From Rhodoblastus sphagnicola (lineage in GTDB: Bacteria > Pseudomonadota > Alphaproteobacteria > Rhizobiales > Beijerinckiaceae): a DNA stretch of 64,000 nucleotides. Under the pieces are notes generated by a model. That model ran no database searches. It was not told the origin of the DNA and saw nothing but the letters and a program-made list of their open reading frames with translations. The translations under genes and the position numbers were made by a program. The first letter of the stretch is position 1; every line of letters starts with the position of its first letter. The stretch is from assembly GCF_002937075.1 (NCBI RefSeq), contig NZ_NHSJ01000082.1:1-64000 (forward strand), in the 5' to 3' direction. This document shows positions 36,601 to 44,439 of this stretch, one piece after another.

Positions 36601-37060
36601 CGGGAACGCCCTGCTTGAAATAGACCGCGCCGCGCGACTTGACCCAGCGCAACGCGCCGTCATTGTGGCGGCGAATGCGGAACCGCGCCTCGTAGAGGCC
36701 GGAGCCATGCGGGTCGAGCGCGCGCGCCTGCGCTTGCGCGCGCGCAGCCCTGTCGTCCTCGAACACCATGGCGTCGACGCTGTCGGTCGTCACGGCGTCG
36801 GCGGAGCCCAGGCCCCAGATCTCCCGCCATTGTTCGCTGGCCGTGACCGCGCCCGACTCGAAATCGAACGCGCCGATCCCGATCGCGCCCGCCTCAAGGG
36901 CGAACCGCAGCCAGTCGGCCTCTGTACGGTCGCCCTCTGCTCGGTCGCTCTTGGACCGGTCGCTCTTGGACCGGTCGCGCGCGGCTCCGGCGTCGGGCTG
37001 GTTTTTTGCGGGAAACAGGCGCCGCAGCAAACGGTTCAAAAGCCCTGGCGCCAAGCGCAT
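33638..37060 (-). CDS. Six-PAS FixL-like sensor histidine kinase
   Basis: 1140 residues, no transmembrane segment, so cytosolic. Six PAS domains: four closely related ones starting at about residues 52, 197, 340 and 483, each ending in a V(T/H)RDVTDE-type PAC motif, and two further ones at about 612 and 762 ending DVTARKTA and DVTARETA. The HisKA phospho-acceptor is His918 in RLAHEVNQPLAAG. The HATPase has VNLLRNAW (N-box), DCGSG (G1) and GMGVGLAMS (G2). Linkers between PAS 1-4 repeat the unit EEKARLAEQARLRAEE. The start has GAGG upstream and lies 18 bp after the PBP1A stop, suggesting one operon. Confidence 0.93.
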   Translation of the reverse strand: MRLAPGLLNRLLRRLFPAKNQPDAGAARDRSKSDRSKSDRAEGDRTEADWLRFALEAGAIGIGAFDFESGAVTASEQWREIWGLGSADAVTTDSVDAMVFEDDRAARAQAQARALDPHGSGLYEARFRIRRHNDGALRWVKSRGAVYFKQGVPVRMLGVTRDITDEMEVAAALEEKATLAEQARLRADERGLEQQRLALALEAGAIGAFEADLVANQIHLSDKLRDIWGWTSETPVKAGVLDTLVVEEDQAARNEALARAGNGRYRARFRIRRANDGALRWIDTRGQVQFDGGAPVRVLGVTRDVTDEVEAAAALEEKARLAEQARLRAEELALEQQRLALALEAGAIGTFEIDLVDDDMRLSEKNHEIWGWTGELPEKLAMLDALIVEEDLAALHEARARALSGDGLFRSRFRIRRANDGALRHVDTRARVCFDGDRPVRVFGVARDVTDDMEAAAALEEKARLAEQDRARAEQLALEQQRLKLALEAGAIGLFEVDLPDGAPVVNEKWFEIMGFAPGARVTARNVDALVLEEDRPNRRAAHLRAAEPASSGYFACRYRIHRAGDGALRWIDARGRMYFKDGAPVHVRGVHRDVTDEVEAAAALKEKAGLAERLTLLAEALPGAIYTYVRTADGHRSFSYASPNVERLLGFSPAVCQRDLTVVVERIHPEDVARMIAADESSAREPVPWRVVFRYNHPQRGAVWIEGDGKPVWRDDGVTVWHGYLQDVTARKTATRALAESEAHVRALKDERLTALEEKARLAEQLTLLASALPGAIYTFAIRPDGAGYLPYAAPQIETLLGFGPDMLSRDVGAAAARVHRDDMSDIRASIAESARSKTLWQAKCRYDHPKRGEIWLEAHARPARRDDGAMVWHGYLNDVTARETAAHALADSEARVRALRDERLAALERIAARLAHEVNQPLAAGATLLAVARRRLAPARQNGVDLEGTAQALDKAASQMLRAGQIVSRVREFSRHGEPDKTFRGLHDTIREAIASVEADASFAGLEIKTRLEAARDAVLIDRTQIAEVLVNLLRNAWQASLPAGSRVVVVASRNDDKNIITSVIDCGSGLSEDAWRHLFELFWTTKGSGMGVGLAMSKAIVEAHYGKIWPENGPAEETVLNFSLPLVDKDDISGKQE
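36927..36978. repeat. 15-bp tandem repeat inside the kinase gene
   Basis: Units CGGTCGCTCTTGGAC at 36942-36956 and 36957-36971 are identical, with a diverged unit at 36927-36941 and a partial one from 36972. They encode the repeated SKSDR stretch in the N-terminal linker (about residues 31-45), so copy number can change without breaking the frame. Confidence 0.85.
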
Positions 37061-37078
37061 GGTTGGAGTCCTCGACGG

Positions 37079-39319
37079 TCAGCGCAGTTCGACGATCGCG
37101 CCGTCTCCACCGCCGCGCTCGGCCGCGTCGGTCGTCGCCACGGCTCGCGGCCTCAGCTCCAGGCTCGCCCGGCGCGCATGGGCCGATTTCATCAGCACCT
37201 CGATGCCGCCGAGCGTTTCGGCGGCCTTGTGGGTCAACTGGTCCGGCCGCTTGACGGGGGCGTTGACATCGCCGCCGACGACCGCCAGCGGACCGCGTTC
37301 GGCGACCAGGGTTCCGCCCGGCAGCGGTTTCAGATCGACGCCGCTATGGGCGAATTGCATGATGTCATGCCAGGTCGCCGCCGGCAGCGTGCCGCCGGTC
37401 AGCCGCTCCATCGACTGGTCGTCGTCATTGCCATACCAGACGGCGCCGACGAAATTGCCGGAAAAGCCGCAGAACCACGCATCCTTGTAATCGTTGGTGG
37501 TGCCGGTCTTGCCGGCCACCTTGACGCCGTCGAGCATGGCGCGGCGCGCCGTGCCCTGCTCCACCACTTGCGTCATCATGAAGTCGAGCATTTCGATGAA
37601 GCGCTGTTCGACCACCTGCTGCGGCTGTTCGCCGTCGCGATCGTGGCTGTAGATCAATTCGCCCCGGCTGTTGGAAATCTCCAGCGCGGCGAAAGGTTTT
37701 ATCCTCTTGCCGCCATTGGCGAAGGCGGCATAGGCGGTGGCCTGGTCCATCACGCTGACGTCGTCGGCGCCCAGCGGCAGCGATTGCGTGTCGGGCAGCG
37801 GCGCGGTGACGCCGAGGCGCCGCGCCGTGGCGATGATTTTTTGCCGGCCGCGCTTGGCGTCGCCGTCGCCGATCGCGACAGACAGCCGCACCGCCACCGT
37901 GTTGAGCGAATGCGCCAGCGCGTTCCACATCGGCATCGAGCCGGAATAGGAGCCGCCATAATTCTTCGGGCACCAGTTGCCGAGGCAGATCGGCGCATCG
38001 ACCACGGTGGTCTGCGGCGTGAATTTGCCCGACATCAGCGCGGTCAGATAGACGTAGGGCTTGAACGACGAACCGGGCTGGCGCCGCGCGTCCACGGCGC
38101 GGTTGAACTGGCTGGCGCCATAGTCGCGCCCGCCGACCAGCGCCCGCACCGCCCCGGTCGGTTCGAGGATGATGGTCGCGCCCTGGTGGACGTTATAGGT
38201 CTTGCCGCTCTCGCGCAGCATGGCGTCGATGGTGGTCTCCGCCTTCTTCTGCAAGGCCGAATCCAGCGCGAGACGCACGGTGAAGACGCGGTCGGAGCCG
38301 AGCTTGCCGGCATCAACCAGCGCCTTGATCTCGTTGAAGGCCCAGTCGAGATACCAGTCGGGCGGCGTCTTCAGATCGCTGCGCTCGACCGAAGCGGCCG
38401 GAGTGCGCCGGGCGTCGGCGACCTGGTTCTCGCTCATGTAGCCGGCGGTGACGAGATTGCTCAGCACGTCGTTGGCGCGGGCGCGGGCCGCCGGCAGGTT
38501 GACATGCGGGGCGAATTTGGTCGGCGCCTTGAACAGGCCGGCGAGCATGGCGGCCTGCGCCAGGGAGACATCCTTGATCGAGCGGCCGAAATAGAACTGC
38601 GCGGCGGCCTGGATGCCGAAGGCGCCGCCGCCCATATAGGCGCGGTCGAGATAAAGCTGCAAAATCTGGCGCTTGGTCATGTGGCTTTCCAGCCAGAACG
38701 ACAGAAACGCCTCGTTGATCTTGCGGGTGACGGTGCGCTCGTTGGACAGGAACAGGTTTTTCGCCAATTGCTGGGTCAGGGTCGATCCGCCCTGCACCAC
38801 GCCCGACGAGCGCGCGTTGACGGTGAGCGCGCGGGCAAGCCCGATGGGATCGACGCCCCAATGGTCGAAAAAGCGCCGGTCCTCGGTCGCCAGCACCGCC
38901 TGGATCACATAATCCGGGTACTGGTCGAGCGCCACGGCGTCGTCGTGGAGAATGCCGCGCCGCCCCACCTCGGCGCCGAACCGGTCCTGAAACGTGATGG
39001 CGACATCGGTCTTTTTCATCCAGTCGTCGCCGGCGGTCAGTTTGAAGGCGGGCTGCGCCAGCACCACCAGCACCATGCCGCCGAACACGCCAAGCGTCAT
39101 CGCCTCGCCCGCCGCCTCGCTCGCAAGGCGCGACACGCCGCGCACGTGAAAATTCTCCATGAAGCCGGAAAAATCGCGCCACAATTCGCCGGCTTCGGTC
39201 TGGGCCGAATAGATAAACGAATCGATCCAGGAATCCGTGGCCAGCAGAGCGTGGCGCACCCGGCGCAACAGGGCGGACGTATCCCGATTGAAACGCAATG
39301 CAAACCTCATCGGCGCCAT
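37079..39319 (-). CDS. mrcA: Class A penicillin-binding protein 1A
   Basis: 746 residues. One membrane anchor (about residues 75-93) precedes the GT51 glycosyltransferase domain with catalytic glutamate in AVLATEDRRFFDHWGVDP and the QGGSTLTQQLAKNLFL motif. The transpeptidase domain carries the SxxK serine in PGSSFKPYVYL, SLNTVAVRLS as SxN, and VAGKTGTTNDYKDAW as KTG. It polymerises and crosslinks peptidoglycan. Start 39319 or ATG 39310 three codons later. A perfect TTAA-N7-TTAA site lies 20 bp upstream. The kinase gene follows 18 bp downstream. Confidence 0.94.
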   Translation of the reverse strand: MAPMRFALRFNRDTSALLRRVRHALLATDSWIDSFIYSAQTEAGELWRDFSGFMENFHVRGVSRLASEAAGEAMTLGVFGGMVLVVLAQPAFKLTAGDDWMKKTDVAITFQDRFGAEVGRRGILHDDAVALDQYPDYVIQAVLATEDRRFFDHWGVDPIGLARALTVNARSSGVVQGGSTLTQQLAKNLFLSNERTVTRKINEAFLSFWLESHMTKRQILQLYLDRAYMGGGAFGIQAAAQFYFGRSIKDVSLAQAAMLAGLFKAPTKFAPHVNLPAARARANDVLSNLVTAGYMSENQVADARRTPAASVERSDLKTPPDWYLDWAFNEIKALVDAGKLGSDRVFTVRLALDSALQKKAETTIDAMLRESGKTYNVHQGATIILEPTGAVRALVGGRDYGASQFNRAVDARRQPGSSFKPYVYLTALMSGKFTPQTTVVDAPICLGNWCPKNYGGSYSGSMPMWNALAHSLNTVAVRLSVAIGDGDAKRGRQKIIATARRLGVTAPLPDTQSLPLGADDVSVMDQATAYAAFANGGKRIKPFAALEISNSRGELIYSHDRDGEQPQQVVEQRFIEMLDFMMTQVVEQGTARRAMLDGVKVAGKTGTTNDYKDAWFCGFSGNFVGAVWYGNDDDQSMERLTGGTLPAATWHDIMQFAHSGVDLKPLPGGTLVAERGPLAVVGGDVNAPVKRPDQLTHKAAETLGGIEVLMKSAHARRASLELRPRAVATTDAAERGGGDGAIVELR

Positions 39320-39337
39320 GGGGGCGCGGGGTGCTTC

Positions 39338-39352
39338 TTAACACTTTTTTAA
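39338..39352. promoter_or_regulatory. Perfect TTAA-N7-TTAA site before PBP1A
   Basis: TTAACACTTTTTTAA is a full CtrA-type site 19 bp upstream of the minus-strand start at 39319. The second half-site merges with the first of three 29-bp repeats. Confidence 0.5.
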
Positions 39353-39427
39353 GGCGCTTGACGAGCGCGAGACTCATTTAAGGCGCTTGATGCGCGCGAC
39401 CTTTTCCCAAGTCGCTTGACGCGCGCC
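39351..39427. repeat. Three direct repeats of 29-bp period
   Basis: AAGGCGCTTGACGAGCGCGA at 39351, AAGGCGCTTGATGCGCGCGA at 39380 and AAGTCGCTTGACGCGCGCC at 39409 begin exactly 29 bp apart. They lie in the divergent gap between PBP1A and the YcgN-like gene. They could be iterated protein-binding sites; no matching regulator is known to me. Confidence 0.7.
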
Positions 39428-39516
39428 CCACGGCGGCGCATTTCGGCGTCGCCACGGCGCGCGGCGCAAGGCCCGCGCCAGTCGCGGCGTGTCAATCTGA
39501 GACAATAGGGGAAATT

Positions 39517-39996
39517 TTGGCGCGCAAGGGCGAGAAATTCTGGCTCGACCGGACTCTGGCGGAGCTGTCCCGATCCGAGTGGGAGAGCCTGTGCGACGGC
39601 TGCGGCCGCTGCTGTCTGGTCAAGCTGGAGGAGGAGGACACCGGGGAAATCTTCTTCACCGACGTCGGCTGCCGGCTGCTCGACGCCAAGACGGCGCGCT
39701 GCTCCGATTACGGCCACCGCTCGCGCCGGGTCAAGGACTGCATCCGCCTCGACCCCGACAGCGCCGGCGCGCTGGACTGGCTGCCGCCAACCTGCGCCTA
39801 CCGCCTGATCGCAAAAGGCAAGGACCTGCCGCGCTGGCACCCGCTGGTGAGCGGCCGCCCGGACAGCGTGATCGAGGCCGGCGTCTCGGTGATCGGCCGC
39901 GTTTCCGCGCTGGAGGACGACCTCTCCATCGACGAACAGATCGACCGCGTGGTCAGTTGGCCTGGAAAAGTTCCAAAGGCCGCGAAGCAGAAGTGA
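39517..39996 (+). CDS. YcgN/UPF0260-family cysteine-cluster protein
   Basis: 159 residues. The N-terminal cysteine cluster LCDGCGRCCLVKLEEEDTGE near residue 25 with further cysteines in DVGCRLLD, TARCSDY, KDCIRLD and PPTCAYRL matches the YkgJ/YcgN pattern (CxxCxxCC), probably binding zinc or an Fe-S centre. The biochemical role of the family is not established. The start is a TTG at 39517; AGGGGA ends four bases before it and supports it. Confidence 0.88.
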   Translation: MARKGEKFWLDRTLAELSRSEWESLCDGCGRCCLVKLEEEDTGEIFFTDVGCRLLDAKTARCSDYGHRSRRVKDCIRLDPDSAGALDWLPPTCAYRLIAKGKDLPRWHPLVSGRPDSVIEAGVSVIGRVSALEDDLSIDEQIDRVVSWPGKVPKAAKQK

Positions 39997-40109
39997 ACGC
40001 AGCCGGCGCTGTCATGCCGCGCCGATCCGGTCAAGCGCCGGACGTCTTGGTGGAGGCCGGTTCCGGGGGGTGATGCGGCGCAACGGCGGCCTCTCCCGTT
40101 GCTGACGTG

Positions 40110-41270
40110 TCATTCGCACTGCTGCGCGCTTGAGAGAATCGCGTTCACAGCATCGGTGGCCATCCCGGCGGCTGTCGCGCGGTCCTTGCCGAGATAGGCG
40201 ACGTAATAGGCCGTCAGTTCAGTCCGGGCGGCTTGCATGTCCGTCGCGGCGACGCCACGACGACGCGGAGCGGCGGCCTTCAGGTCATGTTTGACGACGC
40301 CCAACCGGGCCGCATTCAGAGCGGATTCAAACATGCGATAGGCGGCGAAACGAATCGTCCCGTCGCAGTTGGGCCAAGCCTTGTTCAATTTTGCGCTCAG
40401 CGCGTCAACGGCGGGGGTCGGAGGCAAGGTCTCGGCGCAATCCGTGTCCAGGACGAAATTGTCCATCGTTGAACCGAACACCGCGTCCGTCGCCGCCAAC
40501 AGCGCGGGATGGCGGACGATCGCGGCGCAGGGCAATGAACGGCGTGCGGAAGGATTGCGCCCAGGCCAGGCCTCGTCGGTCAGATACGGACCCAATATGT
40601 TGAGAAAAGTCGCAAAATGACGTTCCGAGATGAAGACGTCCTCGATGCGTTTGACCGCGATGGCGTCGCCCGAGGCGGTCGTGAGGATGTCTCGTCCATA
40701 CGACTGATCGTCCTTCGTCAACAGGTCCGTCATGAAGGGGCGGAGCCGTTCGAGAATACGCGCCCGTTTTTGGGCGCGGTCGGGACTTGCCCAGTCCGCA
40801 TCCCTCGGTTCCGACGCCCAGACCTGAACCGCCTCCGCGACGGGCGCGTAGGCCGGGTCGGTCTTGCGGATCACCGACAAGGCCCGATCGGGTGAATCCA
40901 TCAGGGTCGCAAGAGCAAGAGCGCTGTTGCGCCGCGCATATTGGTCGGCGAGACAAGCGGCGATGGTTTCCTTGCCGCCCGGTTTGGCGCAGCCGCGCAT
41001 GTCATTGAGCGCTTCGCGTTGAAACGCCAACTCATTTGAAGGGCCGGCGCCGAAGGCGCTGACGCCAGCCGCCGCGTATAATTCCGCCAATTGCCTGTCG
41101 GCGGCGGACAGGGTCGGACTCGCGCAAATCGCCGCTTCAATCGGGCCTTGCGGCTTGGCGCAGGAAAAGCTGGGCTCCGCCGGCGTCGGAGCCTGGGCTT
41201 GCGCCGCACGGAGCGAGGAAAAAGCGAGAGCCGCAAGCGCCGCGACGAAAAGGAAAAAGTATCGTTTCAC
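40110..41270 (-). CDS. Secreted protein with LprI-like N-terminal domain
   Basis: 386 residues starting at a GTG with GGAG five bases upstream. A signal peptide ends near AQAQA. Residues 34-85 (FSCAKPQGPIEAAICASPTLSAADRQLAELYAAA) match the lysozyme-inhibitor LprI-like/DUF1311 cysteine pattern. The remaining 300 residues are helical with a few cysteines and no recognised fold. A role in envelope defence is possible but unproven. miaA lies upstream on the same strand with a 124-bp gap. Confidence 0.78.
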   Translation of the reverse strand: MKRYFFLFVAALAALAFSSLRAAQAQAPTPAEPSFSCAKPQGPIEAAICASPTLSAADRQLAELYAAAGVSAFGAGPSNELAFQREALNDMRGCAKPGGKETIAACLADQYARRNSALALATLMDSPDRALSVIRKTDPAYAPVAEAVQVWASEPRDADWASPDRAQKRARILERLRPFMTDLLTKDDQSYGRDILTTASGDAIAVKRIEDVFISERHFATFLNILGPYLTDEAWPGRNPSARRSLPCAAIVRHPALLAATDAVFGSTMDNFVLDTDCAETLPPTPAVDALSAKLNKAWPNCDGTIRFAAYRMFESALNAARLGVVKHDLKAAAPRRRGVAATDMQAARTELTAYYVAYLGKDRATAAGMATDAVNAILSSAQQCE

Positions 41271-41394
41271 TTAGGCTCCAAGCTCCAGCCTTCACTGGCG
41301 CGCTAACGCGGGGGCCTTGAGCGGTAAAGCAGATCGCAGGCGCCGTCCAATCTGTTCGTGCGGCCGGCGCGCGGACTGACCGGACAGGCGCGCT

Positions 41395-42312
41395 TCACGC
41401 CACCGCAACCCATTCAAACTCCGGCAATTGTGTCCGCGCAAACGTGACTTGCCGCTTGGCATATTGCCGGCTGTCGCGTTTTCCACGCGCGACAGCCTCG
41501 TCCAGCGAACACACCCCGTCGAGAAAATCCAGCAAGCCGGGCACGCCCACCGCGCGCAAGGCGGGCAAAGCGCGATCAAGGCCGCGCGCGCGCAAGCGGA
41601 TAACCTCCTCAACCGCGCCGGCCGCGATCATCCGGTCGAATCGGGCGTCGATGCGCGCATTCAAAACCGGACGCTCCGGCGCCAGAAACACGCATTGGCA
41701 GCGCGCCGCGTCCAGCAGCGGCGGCTGTCGCGCCCCTTGCAAGCGCGCCAGCGGCGTCTGGAACGCCTCGAAAATTTCCAGCGCCCGGATCAGCCGCTGC
41801 GGATCGGTCGGGCGCAGCCGCGCCGCCGTCTCCGGGTCCACCCGCGACAAACGCGCGTGCAAATCGGCGGGCGCCACGCCCTCGCAGTCCGCCCGCACCC
41901 GCGCGCGAACCTCCGGCGGTACGGCGGGGATGTCGGACAGGCCCTGAAGCAAAGCCTTGAAATAGAGGCCGGTTCCCCCGACAAACACGGGCAGGCGGTT
42001 TTCCGCGACACAGGCGGCGAACGCGGCGCGCGCGTCAAAAAGCCATTGGCCGACGGAATAATTGCGTTCCGCTCCGATATGTCCGAAAAGCATATGCGGC
42101 GCGGCGGCTTGTTCCGCCGCGGTCGGCTGCGCTGAAAGGACGGGCAGATCGGCGTAAACTTGCATCGAATCGGCGTTGATCGCGGCGGCGCCTAATTTTT
42201 CCGCGAGTTCGGCGGCCAGCGCCGTCTTGCCGCTGGCGGTCGGACCCGCGATGAGCGCCGCCTGCAAGTTGGGACTCTTGAGTTTGAAAGCGTTCAACAC
42301 CTTATGACCCAT
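41395..42312 (-). CDS. miaA: tRNA dimethylallyltransferase
   Basis: 305 residues. P-loop ALIAGPTASGKTALAAELAEK is near residue 18, followed by INADSMQVYADLPVLSAQPT, PVFVGGTGLYFKALLQG and the C-terminal SRQYAKRQVTFAR motif. It adds a dimethylallyl group to A37 of tRNAs reading UNN codons. With the ATG at 42312 its first nine bases overlap the start of serB on the opposite strand; a later TTG (LQAALIAG) near 42265 would avoid that, so the start is not settled. Confidence 0.95.
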   Translation of the reverse strand: MGHKVLNAFKLKSPNLQAALIAGPTASGKTALAAELAEKLGAAAINADSMQVYADLPVLSAQPTAAEQAAAPHMLFGHIGAERNYSVGQWLFDARAAFAACVAENRLPVFVGGTGLYFKALLQGLSDIPAVPPEVRARVRADCEGVAPADLHARLSRVDPETAARLRPTDPQRLIRALEIFEAFQTPLARLQGARQPPLLDAARCQCVFLAPERPVLNARIDARFDRMIAAGAVEEVIRLRARGLDRALPALRAVGVPGLLDFLDGVCSLDEAVARGKRDSRQYAKRQVTFARTQLPEFEWVAVA

Positions 42313-43236
42313 GTCGCGACTCTGGTCGGCGCCGCCGACGCCCAGACGATCAGCCCCGATCTGCTCGCGGCGGCCGCGCGCCGCCTGCCGGGCGCGGGCG
42401 AGGCGGAAAGTCTCGCGCCGGGTCGCGCGGCGGATATTCCTTTCGCACCGGGCGCCGCCCATGGCAATCCCGCCGACGGCTCCTTCGCCGACACCGGCTA
42501 TTGCCGCGCGGCCGCCGACGTGCTGCGCATGGCGCTGAGCGGCGCGCCGGTCGATATTTTCGTGCAGCCGCTGGCGGGCCGCCGCAAGAAACTGTTTCTC
42601 GCCGACATGGATTCGACCATGATCGGCCAGGAATGCATCGACGAACTCGCCGATTTCGTCGGCCTCAAGGCGCAAGTCTCCGAGATCACCGAACGCGCCA
42701 TGCGCGGCGAAATCGCCTTCGCGCCGGCTTTGCGCGCGCGCGTGGCGCTGCTGCGGGGCCTCGACGCCGCCGTGGTGGACGAGGCCATAGCCAACCGCAT
42801 TACGCTCACCCCCGGCGGGCGCGAACTGGTGATGACCATGCGCGCCAACGGCGCCTATGCCGCGCTGGTGTCCGGCGGCTTCACCGTCTTCACCTCGGTC
42901 ATAGCGGAAAAGCTCGGCTTTCAGGAAAACCGCGCCAATATCCTGAAGGTCGAGGACGGCAAATTTTTGGGCGAGGTCGAGGAGCCGGTGCTCGGCAAGG
43001 CCGCCAAGCTCGCGGCGCTGAAGGAACTGACCGCGCTGCATGAGCTGGCGCCGAGCGAAACCCTGGCGGTGGGCGACGGCGCCAACGATCTCGACATGCT
43101 GGAAGCGGCGGGATTTGGCGTCGCCTATCGCGCCAAGCCGGCGGTGGCGAGCGCGGCCCACGCCCGCATCGAACATTCCGACCTCACCGCGCTCCTGTTC
43201 GCGCAAGGCTATCGGCTCGACGAATTCGTGAGCTGA
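42304..43236 (+). CDS. serB: Phosphoserine phosphatase
   Basis: 310 residues. HAD phosphatase motifs: nucleophile KLFLADMDSTMIGQECIDEL near residue 100, motif II LVSGGFTVFTSVIAEKL near 195, and motif III/IV KLAALKELTAL then VGDGANDLDMLEAAG near 265. The N-terminal 95 residues form the usual regulatory extension. It catalyses the last step of serine synthesis. Its promoter must lie inside the divergent miaA gene. The RcoM-like regulator follows after 7 bp. Confidence 0.96.
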   Translation: MTHVATLVGAADAQTISPDLLAAAARRLPGAGEAESLAPGRAADIPFAPGAAHGNPADGSFADTGYCRAAADVLRMALSGAPVDIFVQPLAGRRKKLFLADMDSTMIGQECIDELADFVGLKAQVSEITERAMRGEIAFAPALRARVALLRGLDAAVVDEAIANRITLTPGGRELVMTMRANGAYAALVSGGFTVFTSVIAEKLGFQENRANILKVEDGKFLGEVEEPVLGKAAKLAALKELTALHELAPSETLAVGDGANDLDMLEAAGFGVAYRAKPAVASAAHARIEHSDLTALLFAQGYRLDEFVS

Positions 43237-43243
43237 CAGCGCC

Positions 43244-43975
43244 ATGGCGGGCAACGAAGGGCAGACGTTCGAGTACCGCCTGCAACGCCTGCCGCTGGGC
43301 GCGGTCATGCTCGACCGACAGCGCCGTGTGCTCGCCGCCAGCGGCGCGGTGCAAAAGCTGCTGGGCGCCGAGGGCGGAAAAATCTTCGGCGTCGATATTT
43401 TGGACCTTCACCCGCCGGAGGCGCGGCTCAAGGTCGGCGGGCTGATCGCCAGCGCCAGCGATTCTCCGCTGGGCGCCTCGATGCTGGTCGCCACCCGCAT
43501 GGGCAACCTGTTGGCCCGCGCCATCGCGCTGGCGACGGGTCCGGGGCCGGGGCCGGACGACGCCGCCACGCTGTTGATGTTCTTCATGCTCGGCGATCTC
43601 GCCGCCTCCCCGGAGCCGGAGGCCGAACCCGAGTCCTATCTGGTGAAACTGCCGATCCAGAAGGGCATGGGCGACGTCACCGCGCTGATCGACATCGACC
43701 AGGTCGCGGTCCTTTCCGCGCAGGGCCATTATTCGGAGGCCCTCACGCTGGATTTCACCGCCTTCTGCCCGCGCGCGCTGGCGGCGCTGGAAGCGCGGCT
43801 CGACCCGGCGCTGTTCGTGCGGGTGCATCGCCGCCACATCGTCAACCTCAGCCACGTGCGCGCCGCCGAGCGCCTCGACGGCGCCTGGTTCCTGCGTATG
43901 GCGGACAAGGGGGCGACGCGGATTCCGGTCGGACGCCGGCAAGTCGAGCGCCTGAGGAAACTGCTGGCTTTTTAG
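43244..43975 (+). CDS. RcoM-like PAS-LytTR single-component regulator
   Basis: 243 residues. An N-terminal PAS domain (about 8-120) is followed by a LytTR DNA-binding domain (about 130-243; [21 protein letters not shown] and [15 protein letters not shown]). This architecture, and the stretch [19 protein letters not shown], match RcoM, the haem-containing CO sensor. His56 of LHPPEAR aligns with the RcoM haem histidine, and methionines at 80 and 86 are candidates for the second ligand. It lies 7 bp after serB and 122 bp before cowN, a known CO-response gene. Haem binding is inferred, not shown. Confidence 0.82.
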   Translation: MAGNEGQTFEYRLQRLPLGAVMLDRQRRVLAASGAVQKLLGAEGGKIFGVDILDLHPPEARLKVGGLIASASDSPLGASMLVATRMGNLLARAIALATGPGPGPDDAATLLMFFMLGDLAASPEPEAEPESYLVKLPIQKGMGDVTALIDIDQVAVLSAQGHYSEALTLDFTAFCPRALAALEARLDPALFVRVHRRHIVNLSHVRAAERLDGAWFLRMADKGATRIPVGRRQVERLRKLLAF

Positions 43976-44097
43976 GCTTGCCGTTTATTCGGGCAAACGA
44001 CCGTTCGTGCAAGGGCGCCGCCGGTCGCGTGTTGGCCGTTGCGCCGTCTGACAAGCTCGCGTTCACTGGCGCGAAGTCCAATTCCCCGGAGCCGCCC

Positions 44098-44394
44098 ATG
44101 AACGCCGCCGCCCAGCCCGACCGCTATGTCAGCTTTCTCGACATCGATTTCGAAGGCAATATGGCGTGCGTTCTCACCCACCTGCGCCGCTACATCGACA
44201 ATCCCGAGACCGGCAACGCCTTCTGGGACCGCTTCAAGACCCGCCTTGCCGCGATCGAGGCGGGCAAGAACTCCATCACCGACAAGCTGCTGCTGCTTCA
44301 TTCGCACGTCTATTACATGGTCGAGCTTTTCGAGGACCATGACGACGAACAGGCGCTGAAGGATTTGAAGAAGCTTGAGGAAGAGTGCTTTTAG
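44098..44394 (+). CDS. cowN: CowN, protects nitrogenase from carbon monoxide
   Basis: 98 residues, normal CowN length. Family features are [14 protein letters not shown] near the start, a central [49 protein letters not shown], and the C-terminal acidic EEECF. CowN sustains N2-dependent growth in CO and is a small cytosolic protein. ATG 44098 has GGAG seven bases upstream. It follows the RcoM-like gene on the same strand. Its presence implies the organism fixes nitrogen, though no nif gene is in the window. Confidence 0.9.
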   Translation: MNAAAQPDRYVSFLDIDFEGNMACVLTHLRRYIDNPETGNAFWDRFKTRLAAIEAGKNSITDKLLLLHSHVYYMVELFEDHDDEQALKDLKKLEEECF

Positions 44395-44395
44395 C

Positions 44396-44432
44396 AAAAA
44401 AAGGCGGCGACGGCGCGGACGCCTTCGCCGCC
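44396..44432 (-). terminator. Intrinsic terminator of the cbpAB transcript
   Basis: Read on the minus strand, GGCGGCGA and TCGCCGCC (44403-44410 and 44425-44432) form an 8-bp stem followed by seven T residues (plus-strand A-run 44396-44402). It begins 8 bp after the stop of the radical SAM gene. Confidence 0.88.
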
Positions 44433-44439
44433 CGGCGGT

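Noticed and set aside
35873..39352. 1159-codon plus-strand open frame opposite the kinase and PBP1A genes
   Set aside because: It covers two confidently assigned minus-strand genes and their gap; composition is that of a complement frame.
43976..44097. Sigma-54 (nif-type) promoter for cowN
   Set aside because: No GG/GC pair with the required 10-bp spacing was found.
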